This document shows positions 26,556-35,428 of a stretch of DNA of 64,000 nucleotides, piece by piece. The DNA is taken from the NCBI RefSeq assembly GCF_030812785.1, contig NZ_JAUSTJ010000003.1:124001-188000 (forward strand). Direction: 5' to 3'. This DNA is from Sphingomonas kyeonggiensis. GTDB lineage: Bacteria; Pseudomonadota; Alphaproteobacteria; Sphingomonadales; Sphingomonadaceae. The position numbers were made by a program, and so were the translations under genes. Below the pieces are notes generated by a model. That model did no database searches, was not told the origin of the DNA, and saw only the letters and a list, made by a program, of their open reading frames with translations. Every line of letters starts with the position of its first letter. The first letter of the stretch is position 1.

Positions 26556-29345
26556 TTACGGCTTGATCCCGTATTTCGCATAATCCTCGTCGATGCGCGG
26601 CGAGATCATCCGGGCGGCGGCGAGATCGTCCGCGGCATCGGGCACGCCGCTCTTCGTCTTGACCACCCCGCGCATGAACAGGCTTGCCGCCATGCCCGGT
26701 ACCTGATCGAGCGCCGCGTCGAAATCGGCCAGCGCGTCGTCCATCCGGCCCAGCCGGAAATAGACCAGCCCGCGGCTGTCGAGGATCGACGCCGAGGAGT
26801 CGCTCAGCTCGATCGCCTTGGTGCAGTCCTTGAGCGCGGTATCGAGCGCGACGTTGAGCGTGCCCTTGATCCAGCAGCGCTGGTTGAGCAGCGAGGGGTT
26901 GCCCGGCGTCGCCTTGATCGCCCCGTCGATCGCCGCCACCGCCTCGGTCGTCTTGCCGGCATCGCCGAGCAGGCTCGACTGGAGCATCAGCAGGTCGTTC
27001 TTGTCCTTGCCGGCGGTCTTGAGCCGCTCGGCGACCAGCGCCAGCGCCTCGTCGGCGCCGCCATGATCGGCGCGCAGCCGGGCATAGCCGTCCAGCGCCG
27101 TTGCCGAGCCTGGCTCGAGCGTGCGCGCCTTCTTCATGTCCTCCAGCGCCTTGACGTCGTCGCCCAGCGCGATGCGCACTCGCGCGCGCCACAGATAATT
27201 GTCGGCGGTCGGCGCCAGCGCGATCACCTTGTCGATGTCGACGAGTGCCGCCTTGCGGTCATAGATGCCCTCGAGGAAGCTTGCGCGGGCCGAATAGCCC
27301 TCCACTTCGTTCGGCTTGGCGGCGATGCGCTTGGCATAGACCGCCAGCACCGGATCGAGCAGCTTGCCCGCTCGCGCCGGCGCGATCAGCTTCCAATAGG
27401 GCGGGGTGTTCTCGGGCGCGTCGAGCTTGAGCAGCCGCAGCTTGGCCGCATCGACCTGCGCGCGCACCGCGGGAATGTCGGCCGGCGCGATCTCGCGCAC
27501 GCCGGTGGTCGCGCGGTCCTCGACGGTGACCCATTCGCCGGCGAGCTGGACGTTGCGGCTCAGCGCCGCCCCGGCCAGGCTGGCGGGCAGGGTCTGGTCG
27601 CCTTCGAGCACGAAGCCGGCGCCGCCACCGGGCAGGCGGATGCGGGTGCGGATCCGCGTGCTGCCCGGGTCGCCGCTGCTCACCGGGATCGCCGCCCATT
27701 CGGGCTTGCTGCGATCGGGGGCGAATTCGACGCTGTTCACCGCGGTATCGAGGTCCAGCCGGTAGCGGCCATCCTCCTTCGACCAGCCCGGCGAGGCAAT
27801 GCCCGAGGCGGTGAGGATCGTCGTGCCGCTCGCCTCGTCATAGCGGACGTTGCGCTCGCTGACCTGGGCGTTGGCGACATATTGGCCGACGGTGAGGTCC
27901 GCCATGTCGGCGGCCTTCTCCTTGCCCATCTGGTTGGAGAGGCGCAGCGTCATCGCGCTCGCTCCGCGCAGCTCGGCACGCAGCGTGAAGGGGGCGGGCA
28001 GGTTGACCCCGGCGCGCCCGTCCAGCTCGACATCGACCGAGGCATCGGGCCGGCTGTTGGCGCGCAGCGGCATCTTCTCGAGCCCGGCCCCGGCCGGACG
28101 CAGCGGCAGCGCGTTATGGAAGGGCGGCACGTCGTCGAGATCGGCCTGGCGGCTGCCCAACTGGGTGCCGTCGAGCCACAGCACCTGGCCGCCGATCGTC
28201 GCGCGGACGATCACATGGTCGAACGCCGCCGGGGCGGGTATCCGGTTCGGCACATTGTCGCCCAGCGTCGCGTTGACCAGCGCCGGCTCCGCCTCGATCC
28301 CCAGCGCGCGCAGCATCGCGGTCAGCAGCAGCGTCTTCGCCTTGCAGTCGCCATAGCGCAGCGTCCAGGTCTGTGCCGGGGTCTGGGGCACGTAATTGCC
28401 GCCGTCCATGCCGCGATAGAGATAGCGGACCTGCTCCTGCACCAGCTGCAGCGCCATCGCCGCCCGGGTGCGTGGATCGCTGGAAGCCGCCGCGATCTTC
28501 GCCACTTCGGCGGCGATCGGCCCGTCGGGCGCGATCGCACCGTCGGTCTGGTAGAGCGGCGCCATCGTCCGCGAGACTTCCTCCCAGTTCGCGAAGGTCG
28601 TCGCCTCGAACACCGGCAGCGGGCGGAAGCGCAGGGGCGCGTCGCCCGGCATGTCCGCCGGCTCGGGAAGCGGCATGTTCACGCCGATCTCGCGGAACCC
28701 GCCATGGCTCACCGGCACGAAGGTGTCGGGCAGATACTGGGCCTTGAAGTTCATCTTCAGCGCCTCGGGCCAGATCACCCGGAGATGGGCATATTTGACC
28801 GGCGCCGGCGCGGCGACCAGCGGCGCGATCGTCTGCAGGCGGCCGCCCAGCGCCGGATCGCGCCGCACGGTCGAGACGACGACGCGCAGCACGTCGCCGA
28901 CGCGCAGCCCCTCCACCGCCATGGTCGCGGTGAGCAGCCCGTTCATCTGCGCGCGCTCGAGCATCTGCTCGCGGCGCAGCACGGTGAATTTCTGCCCCGC
29001 CTTGAGCACGTCGATCGTCTCGCCGCCGCGCAGAATCTCGACGCTATGGACGATCAGGTCGCCGCCGGTCGGCTCCCAGGGGAATTGCAGCGTGCCCGCC
29101 TGGGTCAGCACTTCCGGCGAGGAGATGTTGAGCATCATGTCGGCATAGGCCCACACTTCGTCGCCCTGCAGCCGCTGCTGCTGGTCGACGCGCAGGAAGA
29201 TGGGATCGTCGGCGGTCACCGTCTTGATGTCGAGCGCGGGGACCGGCTGCACCCAGTCGGGCGCGGGCTTGTACAGCGGCTGGTCGCCGGCATGGGCAGT
29301 GCCCGCCAGCAGGGCGAGCGCGACGGACGGCAGAATGATACGCAA
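26556..29345 (-). CDS. DUF3857/transglutaminase-like protein with C-terminal TPR repeats
   Basis: This is a large exported protein of 929 residues. After a signal peptide (LPSVALALLAGTAHA) comes a DUF3857-type domain of about 250 residues. A transglutaminase-like domain follows, with the catalytic Cys in TLRYGDCKAKTLLL (about 330), His in FDHVIV (about 375) and Asp in LWLDGTQ (about 389). The last ~250 residues are helical TPR-like repeats (for example LWRARVRIALGDDVKALEDM). TTG at 29345 with GGGGGA upstream is the preferred start. The upstream GTG at 29396 gives a poor N-terminus. The combination is common in this bacterial group but its substrate is unknown. It may act as a periplasmic protease or cross-linker. 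Confidence 0.8.
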   Translation of the reverse strand: MRIILPSVALALLAGTAHAGDQPLYKPAPDWVQPVPALDIKTVTADDPIFLRVDQQQRLQGDEVWAYADMMLNISSPEVLTQAGTLQFPWEPTGGDLIVHSVEILRGGETIDVLKAGQKFTVLRREQMLERAQMNGLLTATMAVEGLRVGDVLRVVVSTVRRDPALGGRLQTIAPLVAAPAPVKYAHLRVIWPEALKMNFKAQYLPDTFVPVSHGGFREIGVNMPLPEPADMPGDAPLRFRPLPVFEATTFANWEEVSRTMAPLYQTDGAIAPDGPIAAEVAKIAAASSDPRTRAAMALQLVQEQVRYLYRGMDGGNYVPQTPAQTWTLRYGDCKAKTLLLTAMLRALGIEAEPALVNATLGDNVPNRIPAPAAFDHVIVRATIGGQVLWLDGTQLGSRQADLDDVPPFHNALPLRPAGAGLEKMPLRANSRPDASVDVELDGRAGVNLPAPFTLRAELRGASAMTLRLSNQMGKEKAADMADLTVGQYVANAQVSERNVRYDEASGTTILTASGIASPGWSKEDGRYRLDLDTAVNSVEFAPDRSKPEWAAIPVSSGDPGSTRIRTRIRLPGGGAGFVLEGDQTLPASLAGAALSRNVQLAGEWVTVEDRATTGVREIAPADIPAVRAQVDAAKLRLLKLDAPENTPPYWKLIAPARAGKLLDPVLAVYAKRIAAKPNEVEGYSARASFLEGIYDRKAALVDIDKVIALAPTADNYLWRARVRIALGDDVKALEDMKKARTLEPGSATALDGYARLRADHGGADEALALVAERLKTAGKDKNDLLMLQSSLLGDAGKTTEAVAAIDGAIKATPGNPSLLNQRCWIKGTLNVALDTALKDCTKAIELSDSSASILDSRGLVYFRLGRMDDALADFDAALDQVPGMAASLFMRGVVKTKSGVPDAADDLAAARMISPRIDEDYAKYGIKP

Positions 29346-29449
29346 AGAGGATCCCCCGAATTTGGCGGGAAATCTAGCGCCCCGCCATGCCGCCACAAGC
29401 GAGGAGATGGGGATTATCTGTGCAGAAATGGTGCTTTAGTGTTTCCAGC

Positions 29450-31372
29450 TCAGCGCGCGTGGAAATAATCATAGACCTGCTGCGCGACACCCGCGCTCAC
29501 CCCCGGTGCCTTTTGCAGGTCCTCCAGGCTTGCCGCGCGCACCGCCCGCGCCGTGCCGAAATGCATCAGCAGCGCCTTTTTGCGGGCCGGGCCGATGCCG
29601 GGCACCTCGTCGAGCGGGCTCGCCCCGATCGCCTTGGCCCGCTTCTCGCGGTGCGCGCCAATGGCAAACCGATGCACTTCGTCGCGTAGCCGCTGGAGGT
29701 AGAAGAGAAGGGGCGAATTGACCGGCAGCATCAGCTCGCGCCCGTCCATCAGGTGGAACACCTCGCGCCCGTCGCGCCCGTGATGCGGACCCTTGGCGAC
29801 GCCGACCATGCAGACATCCTCGATGCCGAGATCCTCAAGCACCGCCCTCGCGGCATTCAACTGCCCGCGCCCGCCGTCGAGCAGCACCAGGTCCGGCCAG
29901 GTGCCGCCCTGGCGATCGGGGTCCTCCTCCACCGCGCGAGCGAAACGGCGGGTGAGCACTTCGCGCATCATGCCGTAATCGTCGCCCGGCACGGTCTCGG
30001 CGCGCTTGATGTTGAACTTGCGATACTGGTTCTTCTGGAAGCCCTCGGGGCCCGCGACCACCATCGCGCCGAGCGCATTGGTGCCCTGGATGTGGCTGTT
30101 ATCGTACACTTCGATCCGCTCGGGCGGCTCTGGCAGCTCGAACAGGTCGGCGACTTCGGCGAGCAGCTTGGCCTGGGTCGTGCCCTCGGCCAGCCGCCGG
30201 TCGAGCGCCTCGACGGCATTGCGTTTGGCCTGGTCGAGCAGCCGGCGGCGCGGTCCGCGCTGCGGCACGCCCAGCGCGACCTTGTGCCCGGCGCGTTCCC
30301 GCAATGCCTCGGCGAGCAGCGCGGCTTCCTCCAGGTTGCGATCGACGAAGATCGTCCGGGGCGGCGGCACTTCCTCGTAGAATTGCATCAGGAAGGCGGC
30401 GAGCACCTCGTCTTCTGACACGTCATTGGTGTGCGCCGGGAAGAAGCTGCGATGCCCCCAATTCTGGCCGCCACGGATGAAGAAGGCCTGGATGCCCATC
30501 ACGCCGCTCTTGTTGGCGAGCGCGAAGATATCGGCATCGCCGACGCCCTCGGCATTGATGGCCTGGCTGCCCTGGATGAAGGTCAGCGCCTTCAGCCGGT
30601 CGCGCAGGATCGCCGCCAGTTCGAAGTCGAGATTCTCTGCCGCCGCCTGCATCTGCGCGCCGAGCTTGGCCTGTACCTTTGTCGACTTGCCCATCAGGAA
30701 ATCGCGCGCGTCGTCGACCAGCTCCTCATAGGCATCGGGGGTGATGCGATCGACGCAGGGCGCCGAGCAGCGGCGGATCTGGTAGAGCAGGCACGGCCGG
30801 TCGCGGGTGTTGAAGAAGCTGTCGGTGCAGCTGCGCAGCAGGAACAGCTTCTGCAGCGCGTTGAGCGTCTTGCGCACCTGGCCGGCGCCGGCGAACGGCC
30901 CGAAATAATCGCCCTTCGCCTTGCGCGCGCCGCGGTGGAGCTGGATGCGCGCGAAATCATGGTCGCGGCGCAGCAGAATGAACGGGAACGACTTATCGTC
31001 GCGCAGCAGCACGTTATAGGGCGGGCGGAAGCGCTTGATCAGCTGCGCCTCGAGCAGCAGCGCCTCGGCTTCGTTGTTGGTGGTGACGATCGTCATCGAC
31101 CGGGTCTGCGCCACCATCCGCTGGAGCCGCTTCGACAGGCGCATCACCTGGGTATAGTTGGTCACGCGATTTTTCAGCGCGCGTGCCTTGCCCACGTAAA
31201 GCACGTCGCCGCGCGCATCCTGCATCCGGTAGACGCCCGGGCGCACCGGCAGCGTCTTCAGCACGTTGCGGATCGCCGCGACGCCCGCTTCGAGGTCGGG
31301 CGCATCGGCGCCGCGCACGGCATAGGTGGCGGTCTCTTCGTTGAAGCGGTTGGGCGAATTGGGATCGGACAT
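29450..31372 (-). CDS. uvrC: UvrABC excinuclease subunit C
   Basis: This 640-residue enzyme makes both incisions in nucleotide excision repair after UvrA/UvrB mark damage. A GIY-YIG nuclease domain is near the N-terminus (RPGVYRMQD...DVLYVGKARALKNR, about residues 42-70), followed by the UvrB-binding UVR region, the RNase H-like second nuclease domain with YDNSHIQGTNALGAMVVA, and a helix-hairpin-helix tail (VPGIGPARKKALLMHFG, near 605). The start at 31372 is supported by length and the MSDPNSPNRF beginning. It is divergent from an exported methyltransferase gene, with a family A element between them. Confidence 0.96.
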   Translation of the reverse strand: MSDPNSPNRFNEETATYAVRGADAPDLEAGVAAIRNVLKTLPVRPGVYRMQDARGDVLYVGKARALKNRVTNYTQVMRLSKRLQRMVAQTRSMTIVTTNNEAEALLLEAQLIKRFRPPYNVLLRDDKSFPFILLRRDHDFARIQLHRGARKAKGDYFGPFAGAGQVRKTLNALQKLFLLRSCTDSFFNTRDRPCLLYQIRRCSAPCVDRITPDAYEELVDDARDFLMGKSTKVQAKLGAQMQAAAENLDFELAAILRDRLKALTFIQGSQAINAEGVGDADIFALANKSGVMGIQAFFIRGGQNWGHRSFFPAHTNDVSEDEVLAAFLMQFYEEVPPPRTIFVDRNLEEAALLAEALRERAGHKVALGVPQRGPRRRLLDQAKRNAVEALDRRLAEGTTQAKLLAEVADLFELPEPPERIEVYDNSHIQGTNALGAMVVAGPEGFQKNQYRKFNIKRAETVPGDDYGMMREVLTRRFARAVEEDPDRQGGTWPDLVLLDGGRGQLNAARAVLEDLGIEDVCMVGVAKGPHHGRDGREVFHLMDGRELMLPVNSPLLFYLQRLRDEVHRFAIGAHREKRAKAIGASPLDEVPGIGPARKKALLMHFGTARAVRAASLEDLQKAPGVSAGVAQQVYDYFHAR

Positions 31373-31411
31373 GTGGCGCTGATGTAAGCGCATAGCGCCG
31401 CACAAACTACC

Positions 31412-31519
31412 CGTCACCCCGGCCTTGGGCCGGGGTCCACGCCGCCGCCAGTTCAGTCTTTCGAACCTCTTGTCCAGCGCCTGCCGCCCGGTGGACCCCG
31501 GCACAAGGCCGGGGTGACG
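31412..31519. repeat. Family A palindromic element, divergent promoter region
   Basis: This 108-bp element has ends cgtcaccccggccttgggccgggg and ccccggcacaaggccggggtgacg, with a long inner spacer. It occupies most of the gap between divergent uvrC and the methyltransferase gene, so it may separate or shape the two promoters. Confidence 0.88.
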
Positions 31520-31571
31520 GGGCGGGGAATTGATGCGATGCTCTGCGGATAATCCGAGGAGAGTCGTCCCC

Positions 31572-32321
31572 ATGAAGCTCGCCCTTTCCGCCGCGCTGCT
31601 CGCGCTGGCCGCACCGCTCGCCGCCCATGCCCAGACCGTCCCTGCGCCGATCACCGCCGCGCTCGGCGATTCCAGCCGTCCGCAGGCGGACAAGGACCGC
31701 GACGCGTCGCGCCATGCCGGCGAGATTCTCGCCTTTGCCGGCATCGCGCCCGGCCAGGAGGTCGCCGACTTCATCATGGGTGGCGGCTATTGGACGCGCA
31801 TCCTTGCCGGCATCGTCGGGCCCAAGGGCAAGGTCTATGCCTATCAGCCCGCGGAGTTCATTAAGTTCCGGGCTGCCTATGCCGATGAGCAGAAGGCCGC
31901 GGTGGAGGGCCGCGCAAATGTCGTGGCGTCAAGTGAGAGCCTGCAGAGCGTCGCCTTTCCCGACCCGCTCGATGCTATCGTGACGGTGCAGAACTGGCAC
32001 GACCTGCACCTCAAGGCGTGGCCCGCTGGTTCCGCCAAGGCGATCGCGCAGAAGCTCTATGATTCGCTCAAGCCGGGCGGGGTGCTGCTGGTGATCGACC
32101 ATGCCGCCAATCCCGATCCGGACTTCGCCCTGCCGCAGACGCTCCACCGCATCGATCCCGCCGCCGCCCGTGCGGAGATCGAATCCGTCGGCTTCAAGTT
32201 CGACGGCGAGCTGCCGCTGCTCCGCAACCCGGCGGACCCGCACACCGCCAACGTCTTCACCCCGGAGATCCGTGGCAAGACCGACCAGTTCATCTACCGG
32301 TTTCGCAAGCCCCGGGGCTGA
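31572..32321 (+). CDS. Exported class I SAM-dependent methyltransferase-like protein
   Basis: This 249-residue protein has a signal peptide (LALSAALLALAAPLAAHAQ). A Rossmann-type methyltransferase fold follows: GIAPGQEVADFIMGGGYWTRILAGIVGPKGKVYAYQPAE, with the Gly-rich cofactor loop and acidic end of strand 2. The LLVIDHAANPDPD and FDGELPLLRNPADPH blocks match a COG4798-type predicted methyltransferase group, which is unusual for being exported. The start follows GAGGAGAG. Substrate and source of SAM outside the cytoplasm are unknown. Confidence 0.78.
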   Translation: MKLALSAALLALAAPLAAHAQTVPAPITAALGDSSRPQADKDRDASRHAGEILAFAGIAPGQEVADFIMGGGYWTRILAGIVGPKGKVYAYQPAEFIKFRAAYADEQKAAVEGRANVVASSESLQSVAFPDPLDAIVTVQNWHDLHLKAWPAGSAKAIAQKLYDSLKPGGVLLVIDHAANPDPDFALPQTLHRIDPAAARAEIESVGFKFDGELPLLRNPADPHTANVFTPEIRGKTDQFIYRFRKPRG

Positions 32322-32359
32322 ATTCCCAAGCCCGGCGCGGGGAGCCTATATAGCGCCCC

Positions 32360-33091
32360 ATGCATCTCCGCGCCGAAGCCATCATCCTCTCCGTCCGCGC
32401 CCATGGCGAGCATGGGGCGATCGTGCGGGCGTTCACCGAGGAGGATGGCGTGCAGCCGGGCTATGTCCGCGGCGGCCATGGCCGGACGCTGCGGCCGGTG
32501 CTCCAGCCGGCGAACCTGGTGCAGGGCGAGTGGCGCTCGCGGACCGAGGATGCGCTGGCGGGGCTGACGGTCGAGTTGCTCCACAGCCGCGCGGCGATGT
32601 TCTCCGAGGCGCTGCCCGCCGCCGCCTTCCAATGGGCGACCGCGCTCACCGCCTTTTCGCTGCCCGAGGGGCTGCCCTATCCGCGGCTGTTCACTGCGCT
32701 CGACGGCGTGCTGGCGGCGATCGAGGCGGCGCCGGCGGCGCGGGGGTGGGCGGTGGCTATGGTACGATACGAATTGCTCCTGCTCGCCGAGCTGGGTTTC
32801 GGGCTCGACCTCGAGCATTGCGCGGCTACCGGTCGCAACGACGACCTCGCCTATGTCAGCCCCAAGAGCGGCATCGCGGTCAGCCGGCTCGGCGCCGAGG
32901 GCTATGAGAACCGGCTGCTCCGCCTGCCGCGCTTCCTGGTCGAGGGCGGAGAGGCCGGATGGGACGATATCCTCGACGGGCTCAGGCTCACCGGCCATTT
33001 CCTTGAGCGCGACCTGCTGATCGGAAAGGGCGCCGAGCTGCTCGCGGCGCGTGCCCGGCTGGTCGATCGGTTGAAGCGCGCTGTTGCGTGA
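32360..33091 (+). CDS. recO: DNA repair protein RecO
   Basis: This 243-residue protein helps RecF/RecR load RecA on single-stranded DNA. The N-terminal OB-fold segment reads AIILSVRAHGEHGAIVRAFTEEDGVQPGYVRGG, typical of the family, and the C-terminal helical domain ends near residue 240. The ATG at 32360 directly follows gcgcccc. The cysteines of the zinc-binding type RecO are not visible, as in many alphaproteobacteria. Confidence 0.93.
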   Translation: MHLRAEAIILSVRAHGEHGAIVRAFTEEDGVQPGYVRGGHGRTLRPVLQPANLVQGEWRSRTEDALAGLTVELLHSRAAMFSEALPAAAFQWATALTAFSLPEGLPYPRLFTALDGVLAAIEAAPAARGWAVAMVRYELLLLAELGFGLDLEHCAATGRNDDLAYVSPKSGIAVSRLGAEGYENRLLRLPRFLVEGGEAGWDDILDGLRLTGHFLERDLLIGKGAELLAARARLVDRLKRAVA

Positions 33092-33139
33092 CGGCCACAA
33101 CAGCGGCAAAGCGGGCAGCGAAGACGTGGGGAGCATGAA

Positions 33140-34192
33140 TTGCCACTGATTGCTGTTCTGCCCGGTGACGGGATCGGGCCTGAGGTTACGCGCGAGGCGC
33201 GCCGGGTTCTGGAAGCTCTGGCCCTGGGCCTGGACTTCGAGGAGGCGCCCGTCGGGGGCGCAGCCTATCTGCTGACCGGGCGTCCGCTGCCCGAGGAGAC
33301 GCTCGCGCTCGCCAAGAAGGCCGATGCCGTGCTGTTCGGCGCGATCGGCGATCCGCGCTTCGAGGCGCTGGAGCGCCGGCTGCGTCCCGAGGCGGCTTTG
33401 CTCGGCATCCGCCGCGAGCTCGGCCTGTTCGCCAATATCCGCCCGGCGACGCTGTTCCCGGCGCTGGCCGACGCCTCGCCGCTCAAGCCCGAAGTGGTGG
33501 CGGGTCTCGACCTGGTCATCGTCCGCGAGCTGGTCGGCGACGTCTATTTCGGCGAGAAGGGCCGGCGCCATGACGCCGAAGGCTTGCGCCAAGGCTTCGA
33601 CATCATGAGCTACAACGAGGCCGAAGTGGAGCGTATTGCCCGCGTCGGCTTCGAAATGGCCCGGCGCCGCAAGAAGAAGCTGTGCTCGGTCGACAAGGCG
33701 AACGTGCTCGAGACCTCGCAGCTGTGGCGCGATGTCGTGAACGAGCTGTCGACCGAATATCCCGACGTTCACCTGACGCACATGTATGTCGACAATGCCG
33801 CCATGCAGCTGGTGCGCGCGCCGTCGGCGTTCGACGTGATCGTCACCGGCAACCTGTTCGGCGACATCCTGTCCGACCAGGCGAGCATGTGCGCCGGCTC
33901 GATCGGCATGCTGCCCTCGGCCTCGCTGCGCGCGTGGAGCGGGGACAATGGCATGTACGAGCCGATCCACGGCTCGGCGCCTGACATTGCCGGCACCGGC
34001 AAGGCGAACCCGTGTGCGGCGATCCTGTCGGCGGCGATGCTGCTGCGCCACTCGCTCGGCAACGAGGAAGCGGCGCTGAAGGTCGAGGCGGCCGTCGCGG
34101 CGGCGCTCGCCGGCGGTGCGCGGACGGCGGACCTCGGCGGCTCGATGTCGACGACCGAGATGGGCGACGCGGTGCTCAAGGCGCTCGCGTGA
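33140..34192 (+). CDS. leuB: 3-isopropylmalate dehydrogenase
   Basis: This 350-residue NAD-dependent enzyme of leucine synthesis oxidatively decarboxylates 3-isopropylmalate. Motifs are VLPGDGIGPEV at the start, the RxxxR substrate block with LGLFANIRPA, VDNAAMQLVRAP, the conserved VTGNLFGDILSDQASMCAGSIGMLPSASL region, and EPIHGSAPDIAGTGKANP (NAD-binding). The start is TTG at 33140, with GGGGAG 6 bases upstream. The ATG five bases earlier is out of frame and stops after four codons. It overlaps the following glycosyltransferase gene by GTGA. Confidence 0.95.
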   Translation: MPLIAVLPGDGIGPEVTREARRVLEALALGLDFEEAPVGGAAYLLTGRPLPEETLALAKKADAVLFGAIGDPRFEALERRLRPEAALLGIRRELGLFANIRPATLFPALADASPLKPEVVAGLDLVIVRELVGDVYFGEKGRRHDAEGLRQGFDIMSYNEAEVERIARVGFEMARRRKKKLCSVDKANVLETSQLWRDVVNELSTEYPDVHLTHMYVDNAAMQLVRAPSAFDVIVTGNLFGDILSDQASMCAGSIGMLPSASLRAWSGDNGMYEPIHGSAPDIAGTGKANPCAAILSAAMLLRHSLGNEEAALKVEAAVAAALAGGARTADLGGSMSTTEMGDAVLKALA

Positions 34193-35292
34193 TTCCGGAC
34201 CAGCTCGAGCTTGCGGTCGTCATCCCGACGTTCAACGAGCGGGCGAACGTACCGCTGCTGATCGAGAAGCTCGATGCGGCGCTGGCGGGGCGGAACTGGG
34301 AAGCGATCTTCGTCGACGACAACAGCCCGGACGGGACGGCGGATGCCGCCCGCGAACTGGGCCGTCGCGACCCCCGCGTGCGGGTGATCCAGCGGATCGG
34401 CCGGCGTGGGCTGTCGAGCGCGTGTATCGAAGGCATGTGCGCGACCGCCGCGCCGTTCGTGGCGGTGATCGACGGCGACCTGCAGCATGACGAGACCTTG
34501 CTGCCCAGGATGCTCGACGCGCTGGAAGGCGATTCCACTCTCGACGTGGTGATCGGCTCGCGCTTCGTCGATGGCGGCGGCACGGGCGAGTGGGACCGGG
34601 AGCGGGTGGCCAAGTCGGCTTTCGCCACCAGGCTGTCGCGCCGGGTGCTCAAGGCGGACCTGTCCGACCCGATGAGCGGCTTCTTCACGATGCGCACCCA
34701 GATCGTCCGCGACCTGGTGCCGACGCTGTCGGCGATCGGCTTCAAGATCCTGCTCGACATCATGACGGCGTCGCCCAAGCCGCTGAAGTTCCTCGAGCTG
34801 CCTTATGTGTTCCGTACCCGGGCGCTGGGCGAGTCCAAGCTCGATTACGTCGTGGCGATGGAATATCTGATCGCGCTGTACGACCGGATGTTCGGCCGGG
34901 TCGTTCCGGTGCGCTTCGTGATGTTCTCGGGCATCGGCGCACTCGGCGCGGGCGTGCATTTCCTGATCCTCGGCCTGTTCTTCCGCGGGCTGAACTGGCC
35001 GTTCGTCGGCGCGACCATCCTCGCCACCGCGGCGGCGATGACCTTCAACTTCTTCCTTAACAACGCGCTGACCTATCGCGAGCAGCGGCTGAAGGGGGCG
35101 AAGGCGATGCTCGGCGGCTGGGTGTCGTTCTGCCTGGTGTGCAGCATCGGCGCGGCGGCGAATGTCGGCGTCGCGGCGTTCCTCCACAATGTCCAGCATG
35201 GCGACTGGCGCTTCGCGGCGCTCGCGGGGATCGCGGTGGCGGCGGTTTGGAACTTCGCGCTGTCGTCGCGCTTCGTGTGGGGGCGGTACTGA
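34189..35292 (+). CDS. GT2 glycosyltransferase with GtrA-like membrane domain
   Basis: This 367-residue protein joins a GT2 (dolichyl-phosphate mannosyltransferase-like) catalytic domain to a GtrA-like membrane domain. The first has VVIPTFNERANVP (about 12-24), the nucleotide-binding FVDDNSPDGT, and the DXD-like VIDGDLQHDE (about 92). The second has four hydrophobic segments from about residue 238. The arrangement suggests transfer of a sugar to a polyprenyl phosphate carrier and flipping it. The GTG start overlaps the leuB stop. A protein O-mannosyltransferase-like enzyme that uses such carriers is encoded just downstream on the other strand, which fits a shared glycosylation role (inference). 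Confidence 0.85.
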   Translation: MIPDQLELAVVIPTFNERANVPLLIEKLDAALAGRNWEAIFVDDNSPDGTADAARELGRRDPRVRVIQRIGRRGLSSACIEGMCATAAPFVAVIDGDLQHDETLLPRMLDALEGDSTLDVVIGSRFVDGGGTGEWDRERVAKSAFATRLSRRVLKADLSDPMSGFFTMRTQIVRDLVPTLSAIGFKILLDIMTASPKPLKFLELPYVFRTRALGESKLDYVVAMEYLIALYDRMFGRVVPVRFVMFSGIGALGAGVHFLILGLFFRGLNWPFVGATILATAAAMTFNFFLNNALTYREQRLKGAKAMLGGWVSFCLVCSIGAAANVGVAAFLHNVQHGDWRFAALAGIAVAAVWNFALSSRFVWGRY

Positions 35293-35300
35293 CAAATAGC

Positions 35301-35382
35301 CGTCATCCCGGCGAAAGCCGGGATCTCAGGCGGAGACGCGGGGAAGGAGCCGCACGAGATCCCGACTTTCGTCGGGATGACG
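35301..35382. repeat. Family A palindromic element between convergent genes
   Basis: This 82-bp element is the same length as the copy at 20801-20882. The right arm reads cccgactttcgtcggg where the others have cccggctttcgccggg: two changes that keep its stem paired. The centre again ends in gccgcacgagat. It lies between the convergent GT2 and PMT-like genes. Confidence 0.92.
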
Positions 35383-35428
35383 GTGTGGGGCGCAGGATGA
35401 CGATATGGGTGGGACGGCGGTCTGGGGC

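Noticed and set aside
26541..29468. 975-residue plus-strand frame opposite the transglutaminase/TPR protein
   Set aside because: The minus-strand protein has a signal peptide, catalytic motifs and TPR repeats. The plus frame has none.
33135..33149. Four-codon ATG mini-reading frame overlapping the leuB start
   Set aside because: The only ribosome site is one base from this ATG, too close. It fits the TTG start of leuB at 33140. The short frame is most likely chance.
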